Positions 1 to 7,328 of a stretch of 8,463 nucleotides of DNA are shown piece by piece. How positions within the stretch are numbered: the first letter of the stretch is position 1; each line of letters opens with the position of its first letter. The DNA comes from Acidobacteriota bacterium (GTDB taxonomy: Bacteria > Acidobacteriota > Terriglobia > UBA7540). The position numbers and the translations under genes are program-made. The notes below the pieces were generated by a model. The model saw nothing but the letters and a program-made list of their open reading frames with translations. It ran no database searches and was not told where the DNA came from. The stretch lies in assembly GCA_003224665.1 (NCBI GenBank), contig QHZM01000231.1, forward strand, positions 1-8,463, read 5' to 3'.

Positions 1-1537
1 GTTTATACTTGGTCTCCCCAGCTTAGCAAGCAGGACCTTGCAGGTGCCGGACGTTTACCGCATCCACGCGTGGCTCTACAGCGCTTACGCTCGAGACCGC
101 TGGAACGTCACCCCCAAACTAACGCTCGACTACGGTCTTCGCTGGGAGCACTACCCCGTTCCGGCGCGGCCCGACCGGGGCATCGAGCGTTACGACATGG
201 ACACGAACAAGGTTTTGGTTTGTGGGGTCGGGTCCGTTCCGAAGGATTGCGGTATTCAAATCAGTAAGAGGCTCTTCGAGCCGCGCATCGGACTGGCTTA
301 TCGTGCCGCAAACACCTTTGTCATCCGCGCCGGTTACGGCATCACCATCGACCCGTATGAGTTCATGGAGGCGTTACGGGCCAATTACCCCGTCCTGCTT
401 GCGCTGAATCTTCAGACTCCAAATGACCTGTTCCCGTCTCGTCGGCTGGATAATTCCACTCCCTCGTACTCCGCGCTCCCCGCGGGAGTAGACCCCATAA
501 CCGCTCCCTCTCTCGGGAATGGAATTATCGACATCCCGAGTGACTTCGGTTTCGAGGGTTTACCTAAGAACTTCCGCCGCGGTTACATTCAATCCTGGAA
601 CTTCACTATTCAGAAAGAGCTCCGTTACGGTTTCACCGGACAAGTGGGCTATGTAGCCACTCGGTCCATCCGGCAGCTCGGCTTCCTGGACTTGAACGCG
701 GGCCAGGTGCTTGGTGCCGGCGAGGCCGGCAGGCCCTTGAAGGCAAAGTTCGGGAGGGATGCAACAACGGTGTTTCTGCTGCCCGTGGGCACCGGCCATT
801 ACGATTCGCTGCAGGCGAGCCTCCAACGACGGTTCGCCCAAGGCCTGGCGCTCACGGTTAATTATACCTGGGGGAAGGCTATAAACTCTATCGATAACAG
901 CAGCAATAGCCCAGGCGACGAAAAAATCCAAGCCTTGCAATACATGTACTTGAACCGGTCCGTAACCGATTTTGACCGCACCCACAACCTCGAGATCATG
1001 AACGTTTGGCAATTGCCCTTCGGTAGTGGGAAGCGGTGGCTCAATAACCGAGGCGTAGTCTCGAAGATTGTGTCCGGCTGGCAGGTGAACAGCCTGGCGA
1101 GTTTCATCACAGGCCCACCGTTCACCGTTTACGCCTCCGGTAACCTGGACATGCCTGGAAGCAACCAGACAGCCGATCAGGTGAAACCTCAGGTGACGAA
1201 GCTCGGCGGCATCGGGGCTGACCATCCCTTCTACGACCCAACGGCGTTTGCGGATGTCACCCAAAGACGCTTCGGCACTACCGGCTTCAATGCGTTCCGC
1301 GGCCCGGGCATTGGTAACTGGGACTTCGGCTTGTTCCGCGAGTTTTCGATTAGCGAGCGCATGAAGCTCCAGTTCCGTGCGGAATCGTTCAACTTCACCA
1401 ACACGCCGCATTTTGACATCCCGGACCACAACGTTAGCGACGGATCAGATTTCATGACTGTCACCGACATAATAAGCCTCGCGCGGGAGGGCCTCGACGA
1501 GCGCCAGTTCCGCTTCGGTTTGCGGCTTACTTTCTGA
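1..1537 (+). CDS. Oar-like TonB-dependent outer-membrane receptor, C-terminal part (5' truncated by window edge)
   Basis: The reading frame is open from base 2 and gives 511 residues before TGA. A TTG at 38 is internal, because the sequence before it is already receptor-like (GLPSLASR, then YRIHAWLYSAYARD). Visible are alternating beta strands of a large TonB-dependent barrel: RWNVTPKLTLDYGLRWE early on, FEPRIGLAYR with VIRAGYGI, then YIQSWNFTIQKEL, YDSLQASLQRRF, LTVNYTWGKAI, FDRTHNLEIMNVWQLPFG and LQFRAESFNFTNTPHFD. It ends in RFGLRLTF, the terminal aromatic residue used for outer-membrane assembly. These match the Oar/carboxypeptidase-regulatory-domain receptors abundant in Acidobacteriota. 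That family is usually about 1000 residues or more, so the N-terminal regulatory domain and plug should lie upstream. The substrate cannot be told; oligosaccharide or peptide import is a family-level guess. The gene is followed by a strong terminator, so it ends its transcription unit. Its codon use looks less GC-biased than that of the genes after it. Confidence 0.9.
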   Translation, partial: FILGLPSLASRTLQVPDVYRIHAWLYSAYARDRWNVTPKLTLDYGLRWEHYPVPARPDRGIERYDMDTNKVLVCGVGSVPKDCGIQISKRLFEPRIGLAYRAANTFVIRAGYGITIDPYEFMEALRANYPVLLALNLQTPNDLFPSRRLDNSTPSYSALPAGVDPITAPSLGNGIIDIPSDFGFEGLPKNFRRGYIQSWNFTIQKELRYGFTGQVGYVATRSIRQLGFLDLNAGQVLGAGEAGRPLKAKFGRDATTVFLLPVGTGHYDSLQASLQRRFAQGLALTVNYTWGKAINSIDNSSNSPGDEKIQALQYMYLNRSVTDFDRTHNLEIMNVWQLPFGSGKRWLNNRGVVSKIVSGWQVNSLASFITGPPFTVYASGNLDMPGSNQTADQVKPQVTKLGGIGADHPFYDPTAFADVTQRRFGTTGFNAFRGPGIGNWDFGLFREFSISERMKLQFRAESFNFTNTPHFDIPDHNVSDGSDFMTVTDIISLAREGLDERQFRFGLRLTF

Positions 1538-1559
1538 AGGCGAACGAAACCTTTAACGA

Positions 1560-1599
1560 AAAGAGGGACCGCGCTTCGCACGGTCCCTCTTTGTTTTTG
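1560..1599 (+). terminator. Rho-independent terminator after the receptor gene
   Basis: A perfect 12-bp stem (AAAGAGGGACCG at 1560-1571 pairing with CGGTCCCTCTTT at 1581-1592) encloses a 9-base loop. It is followed by a T-rich tract broken by one G, to 1599. It begins 22 bases after the receptor stop codon, the expected place for an intrinsic terminator. Confidence 0.93.
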
Positions 1600-1618
1600 T
1601 GCGCTGTGGCGCGCGCAT

Positions 1619-1656
1619 GGAAGCGGCTCCACAACCCGCGGAGCCATTTCTTTTTT
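1619..1656 (+). terminator. Second, tandem Rho-independent terminator
   Basis: GGCTCC (1625-1630) pairs with GGAGCC (1640-1645) around a 9-base loop. After one C/A mismatch, pairing continues between 1619-1623 and 1647-1651 with A-U, G-C and G-U pairs. An uninterrupted run of six T follows at 1651-1656. It lies directly downstream of the first terminator and upstream of the next promoter, so it probably acts as a back-up. It also argues against starting the next gene at the GTG at 1599, since that reading would place the terminator inside coding sequence. Confidence 0.72.
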
Positions 1657-1683
1657 ATCTACCGAGCCGAATGAATTTGGTGC

Positions 1684-1714
1684 TTGATTTTCCGGCCGAG
1701 GCATACCATAGAAT
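1684..1714 (+). promoter_or_regulatory. Probable sigma-70 type promoter of the TPR/CRTAC1 unit, start-proximal
   Basis: A -10-like TAGAAT (1709-1714, five of six consensus bases) lies only seven bases before the ATG at 1722. A -35-like TTGATT lies at 1684-1689, with a longish 19-base spacer. No Shine-Dalgarno precedes the ATG. Transcription would start at or within a base or two of the start codon, giving a leaderless mRNA. The -35 assignment is the weaker half. Confidence 0.5.
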
Positions 1715-1721
1715 CTGGCGT

Positions 1722-3146
1722 ATGCGGCTCAGGAGTTTCCTCACGCTCGCGGCTGCGCTCTGTGCCGGCTGCTGGTCTCTAGCTGCCACGACGCCCCCGC
1801 TCCCGGACTTGCCCAAGCTCAATATGGCGAACACGCTGCCCGCCGTGCGCGGGCAAGTCGAGCGTGCCTACCTCGCCGCGCGAGCGCATCCCCGGGATGC
1901 CGAGGCCAATGGGAAGCTGGGGATGGTGCTCGACGCTTACGAGCAATTCGAGTCCGCCGCCGTCTGCTACCGGCGGGCGCACTTGCTCGACCCGGCCGCG
2001 TCTCGATGGCTCTACTACCTGGGATGGGTCGAGGCCGCTCGAGGAAAGTATGAGGACGCTGTGGGCGCATTGCGCGCGGCGTTACAGATCGACCCGGGAT
2101 ATTTGCCGGCGCAGCTCAAGCTGGCCGAAACTCTGCTCGTCGCCGGAAATTGGGAAGAGGGCAGCGTAATTTATGAAGCCATCATAAAAGACCATCCTGA
2201 CTCCGCGACAGCCGTCTACGGCCTCGGCCGAGTGCATGCGGCGCGGGGAGATGACAAGGCGGCCGCGGAGTCCTTTCAAAAGGCCTGTGAATTCTTCCCG
2301 GCCTACGGCGCCTCGCATTATGCGCTGGCCCTGCTTTACCGGAAATTCGGCGACACCCCGAAGGCCCAGGAGCACCTCATACTCTCTGAACAAAACAAGA
2401 CGACGGTCCCGCCGGTGGATGACCCGCTGCGCGACGCGGTCCGCGAACTCAACCAGGGACCGCTTGCTCATATACGCCGCGGCACCCTGCTCGAGCAGGC
2501 GGGAAAGACCCAGGAGGCCATCGCCGAACACGAAAAAGCGCTCGAGGTTGACCCCAGGCATGTGCAGGCGCACATCAACCTGATCTCGCTTTACGGAAGG
2601 CTCCGCCAATTTGAGAAGGCGGAGGAACATTACCGCGCCGCGGTCGGCCTCGACCCGGACCGCGCGGACGCCCATTACAACTACGGCGTGCTGCTGTTTG
2701 AGCAAGGAAAATACCGCGAGGCCGACCAGGCGTTCCGGAAGGCGGTCGAGATCAACCCCTTCTATGCGGAAGCCCACAACAATCTGGGCTCCCTTCTCGA
2801 GCAGCAGGGCCGCCTCGTAGAGGCGCTCGAGCAGTACCGGCAGGCCGTTCAAAACCAGCCCGAATACCGACTGGCGCATTTCCACCTCGGGCGCATCCTG
2901 GTCAACCAGAATAATTACGACGATGCCATCCAACACTTCTTGAAGACGCTCACGCCGGAGGACGAGAACACGCCGCGCTACCTCTACGCCCTCGCAGCCG
3001 CATATGCCCGTTCCGGTGACCGCGAGAAGGCCCTGAAATTCGCGCGCAAGGCGCGGGAGCAGGCGGCAGCACGAGGCCAGACCCGGCTCCTGACGACCAT
3101 CGAGAAGGACATCCGCGCCCTCGAACAGGAAGGGGCCCACCACTGA
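1722..3146 (+). CDS. Exported tetratricopeptide repeat (TPR) protein
   Basis: The product is 474 residues. A signal peptide is visible at about 1-22 (MRLRSFLTLAAALCAG, then SLAATTPP). The cysteines at 14 and 17 do not form a proper lipobox, so cleavage by signal peptidase I is more likely than lipidation. From about residue 58 to 449 there are 10-11 TPR units of about 34 residues. They carry the usual small-residue, Tyr and Pro pattern, for example AVGALRAALQIDPGYLPA, IAEHEKALEVDPRHVQAH and ADQAFRKAVEINPFYAEAH. A non-repeat linker at about 226-245 splits them into blocks of about five and six. TPR arrays bind partner proteins, so a periplasmic scaffold or assembly role is likely. The ATG at 1722 was chosen because the signal peptide begins there and a promoter ends seven bases before it; the longer GTG start at 1599 would overlap the terminators. 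The CRTAC1-like gene follows 28 bases downstream, so the two are probably co-transcribed. Confidence 0.9.
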   Translation: MRLRSFLTLAAALCAGCWSLAATTPPLPDLPKLNMANTLPAVRGQVERAYLAARAHPRDAEANGKLGMVLDAYEQFESAAVCYRRAHLLDPAASRWLYYLGWVEAARGKYEDAVGALRAALQIDPGYLPAQLKLAETLLVAGNWEEGSVIYEAIIKDHPDSATAVYGLGRVHAARGDDKAAAESFQKACEFFPAYGASHYALALLYRKFGDTPKAQEHLILSEQNKTTVPPVDDPLRDAVRELNQGPLAHIRRGTLLEQAGKTQEAIAEHEKALEVDPRHVQAHINLISLYGRLRQFEKAEEHYRAAVGLDPDRADAHYNYGVLLFEQGKYREADQAFRKAVEINPFYAEAHNNLGSLLEQQGRLVEALEQYRQAVQNQPEYRLAHFHLGRILVNQNNYDDAIQHFLKTLTPEDENTPRYLYALAAAYARSGDREKALKFARKAREQAAARGQTRLLTTIEKDIRALEQEGAHH

Positions 3147-3174
3147 GCGGGCAGCAGCGAAAGACATTACTACC

Positions 3175-4887
<1,713 letters not shown>

Positions 4888-5038
4888 GCGCCCCGCAAGT
4901 TTCACGGGTGTGGAGTCGGTCCGAGGCTTCCCCCTGTCCACCTTAGGCAACCATGACATTATTTCATTCTGGAAAGTAAATTTGCGCCAGGCGTAGGGCC
5001 CGCTTGAATTCGCAGGCCGTCCTAACTCCCTGCATCTG

Positions 5039-5054
5039 CCCGCAAATTAGCGGG
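5039..5054. other. Small intergenic dyad sharing a 12-mer with the one at 6024-6043
   Basis: CCCGC and GCGGG flank AAATTA. The core CGCAAATTAGCG (5041-5052) matches 11 of 12 bases of a dyad core in the next intergenic gap. There is no following T run, so it is not a terminator. It lies 73 bases before the glycine-zipper gene. It may be a regulatory site or chance. Confidence 0.2.
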
Positions 5055-5114
5055 TTCCTGCCGATGTGCCTCTGGCCACGCGATTGCTGGTCCCGGAATG
5101 GCGGAATTACGTGT

Positions 5115-5120
5115 GGGAGG
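5115..5120 (+). promoter_or_regulatory. Shine-Dalgarno of the glycine-zipper gene
   Basis: GGGAGG lies seven bases before the ATG at 5128. It fixes the start and shows that this gene uses ordinary SD-led initiation, unlike the TPR and epimerase genes in the same window. Confidence 0.85.
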
Positions 5121-5127
5121 TTGACCG

Positions 5128-5919
5128 ATGCGAAAAATCAGGTTTACAGCCATCCTGAGCGTTCTTGCGTTCGCGATACCAGGCTGGAGCGATACGGTTA
5201 CTCTGCGAGACGGGACGCGATATAACGGGACATACCTCGAAGGGTCATCCCAGACGATCACCTTCAAAGACGACAGGGGCATGGCCCACCACTTCGACGT
5301 CAGGGACATCAAGTCCATCGAGTTCAACGCGACAGGAAAAGGGGTCCAGACGGCTTCGGCGCGGCCCAGCGCGGACCCGACCGCCCAGTTGAACGCCAAA
5401 ATAATTCCGAGCGGCACGGAACTCGTGGTCCAGGCCAATGAAGCCATCAACTCAACGATTGCGGCCGAAGGCAAGAGGTACTCGGCTGTAATAGACCAGG
5501 ACGTGAGGGATGGCACGGGGGCGACGGCGATTCCCAAAGGCTCCGCGGCCGAGCTTGCGATTCGACAGGTCTCGAGCGGCGGGACGCTGGGGACGCCCGA
5601 GCTTGCCCTGGCCATTGACTCGATCACCGTAGCAGGGAAACGTTACGTGGTGAGCACGGCAAGCCTGGAGGAGAAAGGGCCTGACGGTATCGGCAAAAAC
5701 AAAAGGACGGCTGAGATGGTCGGCGGCGGCGCCGGCCTGGGTGCGCTGATCGGCGCCATCGCGGGTCGCGGGAAAGGCGCTGCCATCGGGGCAGTGGCCG
5801 GAGCCGCGGCGGGCGGCACAGCTCAGATCTTGACCAGGGGCAAGGAGGTCAGGGTCCCGGCGGAGGCGCTCCTCACCTTCCGGCTTGATCGAACGCTCCG
5901 CTTGGAGCAATCGAAATAA
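5128..5919 (+). CDS. Secreted glycine-zipper protein of unknown function
   Basis: The product is 263 residues. A signal peptide occupies about 1-21 (MRKIRFTAILSVLAFAIPGW). Next comes a short beta-rich module at about 22-67 (DTVTLRDGTRYNGTYLEG, then HHFDVRDIKSIEF) that resembles small SH3/LSm-like barrels. A second beta-rich module at about 92-180 has the pattern IPSGTELVVQANEAI, RYSAVIDQDV, AIPKGSAAELAI. Residues 199-231 form a glycine zipper with Gly at 201, 205, 209, 213, 217, 221, 225 and 229. Arg214 and Lys216 lie mid-way, which suggests a membrane-inserting helical hairpin. The last strands (VRVPAEALLTFRLDR) resemble the end of the second module, as if the zipper were inserted in or before its final strand. 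Glycine-zipper proteins are commonly envelope-associated; no enzymatic residues are evident. The gene stands alone, with gaps of 240 and 269 bases on either side, and has a good Shine-Dalgarno. Export and the zipper are well supported; the role is unknown. Confidence 0.88.
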   Translation: MRKIRFTAILSVLAFAIPGWSDTVTLRDGTRYNGTYLEGSSQTITFKDDRGMAHHFDVRDIKSIEFNATGKGVQTASARPSADPTAQLNAKIIPSGTELVVQANEAINSTIAAEGKRYSAVIDQDVRDGTGATAIPKGSAAELAIRQVSSGGTLGTPELALAIDSITVAGKRYVVSTASLEEKGPDGIGKNKRTAEMVGGGAGLGALIGAIAGRGKGAAIGAVAGAAAGGTAQILTRGKEVRVPAEALLTFRLDRTLRLEQSK

Positions 5920-6023
5920 AGCGGGCTGCCGCGACCGCGCAAACAACCGCTGCTCTGCAGCCGCGGCTGACTGCCACCTCTGATGACATGGCGCCAGAGC
6001 CGAACGACAGTAAGGTCTGACGG

Positions 6024-6043
6024 CGGTCGCAAATAAGCGACTG
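6024..6043. other. Intergenic dyad with core CGCAAATAAGCG
   Basis: A 7-bp stem with one G-U pair (CGGTCGC at 6024-6030, GCGACTG at 6037-6043) encloses AAATAA. Its 12-base core (6028-6039) differs by one base from the core at 5041-5052. No T run follows, so terminator function is unlikely. It is about 110 bases upstream of the epimerase promoter. Its function is unknown. Confidence 0.22.
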
Positions 6044-6152
6044 CCCATTAAACGTTGCCCTTCGAACCTGCCTCCTCACCTCGTCTTCGGATAGCCTACG
6101 CCCCAGTTTGTCCTGGCGCGCTCGACTCCCCGGCGCTTTCTTCCCTGTTGCG

Positions 6153-6180
6153 TTGACACTCCTCTCCCAGAACATATAAT
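6153..6180 (+). promoter_or_regulatory. Full-consensus sigma-70 type promoter of the epimerase gene
   Basis: TTGACA (6153-6158), a 16-base spacer, and TATAAT (6175-6180) match both consensus hexamers exactly. The -10 ends eight bases before the ATG at 6189, so the predicted transcription start falls at about 6186-6188. The message would have no room for a Shine-Dalgarno. The near-perfect hexamers suggest strong, possibly constitutive, transcription. An out-of-frame ATG at 6185 would probably lie just upstream of the mRNA 5' end. Confidence 0.85.
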
Positions 6181-6188
6181 GCGCATGG

Positions 6189-7199
6189 ATGACGCGGGCC
6201 ACTCCAGCCAAGGCGACGGGCGCGCGGTTCCTGATTACGGGCGCGAAGGGATTCATCGGCGCCTGGATCGTCAAGAACCTTGTTCAACGCGGAGACAGGC
6301 CGTGGGTGTTTGACCTGGACGCCGAATCCCACCGCCTGCACGCTCTCCTGAGCGATGAGGAGATGTCGCGGGTCCAGTTCATCCGGGGGGACGTGACGAG
6401 TCTCGAAGACCTCGATGCCGCCGTCGCCAGCCAGGGCATCACGCACATCATCCACCTCGCGGCGCTCCAAGTGCCTGCGTGTGCGGCCGACCCGCCACTC
6501 GGGGCGCGCGTCAACGTGGTGGGAACGCTGAACGCCTTCGAAGCCGCTCGCCGCCGGCGCGACCTGGTGAAGCGAGTTGTCTATGCCAGTTCGGGCGCGG
6601 TCTTCGGCCCGGAGGAATTTTACGGCGGCACCACCGTCCGCGAGGGCTCGCCGCTCTGGCCCGGAACCCACTATGGGGTCTTCAAACAGGCGAACGAAGG
6701 GAACGCGCGCGTTTATTTCGAAAGTGACGGGATATCGAGCGTCGGTCTCCGGCCCTGGGCGGTCTATGGCGTGGGGCGCGACCAGGGGATCACGTCAGGC
6801 CCCACCAAGGCCATCAAAGCGAGCATCCTCGAGCGGCCTTACACGGTCCGGTTCACCGGCGGTCTCGATTTACAGTACGTGGACGACACCGCCAAAATTT
6901 TCCTTCGCTGCGCCGAAGCTGAGATGCCAGGCGCGAGGGTTTACACGCTGCGCGGCACCGTGAGCCACGTGGAGGAATTCCTGGCCACGCTCGAGCGAGT
7001 CTTTCCCGGCTCGCGCGGCTTGATTCGCGCCGAAGGCCCGCCGCTGCCGATTGCCTACGACCTCGACGACAGTCTGCTCGCCCCAGACCTCGCCGAAGTG
7101 CCTCGCACGCCGCTCGAGCAAGGCATCCGGCAGACGGCTGAAATTTTCGACCGCCTCAGGCGCGAGGGGCGGCTGGACACGAAGGACCTTGAGAATTAG
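6189..7199 (+). CDS. NAD-dependent epimerase/dehydratase (extended SDR family)
   Basis: The product is 336 residues, the usual length for extended short-chain dehydrogenases. The nucleotide-binding motif GAKGFIG lies at 18-24. VFDLD at 40-44 supplies an acidic residue at the end of the second strand, which favours NAD over NADP. GDVT at 67-70 and HLAALQ at 89-94 are further cofactor-fold signatures. The catalytic set is visible: SSG at 134-136 and Y162 with K166 (YGVFK). LRPWAVYG at 187-194 and LQYVDDTA at 228-235 are typical of the substrate-binding half. No signal peptide is seen, so it is cytosolic. It probably acts on a sugar, sugar nucleotide or sugar acid; the exact substrate cannot be read from sequence. 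The in-frame ATG at 6189 lies eight bases after a perfect -10 box. The next gene encodes a sugar-type solute-binding protein 129 bases downstream, which hints at carbohydrate catabolism rather than surface polysaccharide synthesis. Confidence 0.92.
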   Translation: MTRATPAKATGARFLITGAKGFIGAWIVKNLVQRGDRPWVFDLDAESHRLHALLSDEEMSRVQFIRGDVTSLEDLDAAVASQGITHIIHLAALQVPACAADPPLGARVNVVGTLNAFEAARRRRDLVKRVVYASSGAVFGPEEFYGGTTVREGSPLWPGTHYGVFKQANEGNARVYFESDGISSVGLRPWAVYGVGRDQGITSGPTKAIKASILERPYTVRFTGGLDLQYVDDTAKIFLRCAEAEMPGARVYTLRGTVSHVEEFLATLERVFPGSRGLIRAEGPPLPIAYDLDDSLLAPDLAEVPRTPLEQGIRQTAEIFDRLRREGRLDTKDLEN

Positions 7200-7264
7200 A
7201 GTCGCGGTTCGACAAAGGGCAGTGACGGCGGCAGGTTGATGGAGGAAGGCGGCAGCATTCCCTT

Positions 7265-7281
7265 AAACCGGAGTCCGGTTT
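7265..7281. promoter_or_regulatory. Perfect 17-base palindrome, candidate operator
   Basis: AAACCGGAGTCCGGTTT reads the same on both strands apart from its central G, giving two 8-base arms. It lies 65 bases after the epimerase stop and 47 bases before the solute-binding gene start. No T run follows, so it is a poor terminator. The position suits an operator for a dimeric regulator of sugar uptake, but the regulator is not in the window. Confidence 0.45.
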
Positions 7282-7317
7282 CGATATTGAGCAAGCCGCC
7301 CGGCAGGACGAAGAGTC

Positions 7318-7321
7318 AGGG
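7318..7321 (+). promoter_or_regulatory. Probable Shine-Dalgarno fixing the TTG start of the solute-binding gene
   Basis: AGGG lies seven bases before the TTG at 7329. The in-frame stop TGA at 7323-7325 excludes any start further upstream. This pairing supports TTG 7329 rather than the later TTG at 7383. Confidence 0.55.
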
Positions 7322-7328
7322 CTGAGCA

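Noticed and set aside
560..1429. Antisense open frame of 289 codons opposite the receptor gene
   Set aside because: It is a shadow of the receptor frame with no family features, while the + strand has receptor motifs throughout.
1599..1721. N-terminal extension of the TPR protein from a GTG at 1599
   Set aside because: It would run through the second terminator and the promoter, and it places 41 non-signal residues before a good signal peptide at 1722.
4953..4982. Possible promoter ATGACA-N18-TAAATT before the glycine-zipper gene
   Set aside because: The -10 matches only four of six consensus bases and the AT-rich patch is short, so support is too weak to list it as a feature.
5004..5225. 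Small open frame of 73 codons before the glycine-zipper gene
   Set aside because: It starts at a TTG without a Shine-Dalgarno, covers the real gene's ribosome binding site and start, and its product looks random.
5924..5969. GC-rich inverted repeats, including the palindrome CAGCCGCGGCTG at 5958-5969, after the glycine-zipper gene
   Set aside because: No T run follows, and short GC palindromes are expected in such sequence; not convincing as a terminator.
6185..6187. Out-of-frame ATG four bases before the epimerase start
   Set aside because: It encodes only a short featureless peptide and probably lies just upstream of the predicted mRNA 5' end.
7239..7325. Short 28-codon ORF from ATG 7239 in the spacer before the solute-binding gene
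   Set aside because: Its product has no features and its Shine-Dalgarno spacing is poor (about three bases). It is described only as context for the odd 5' end.
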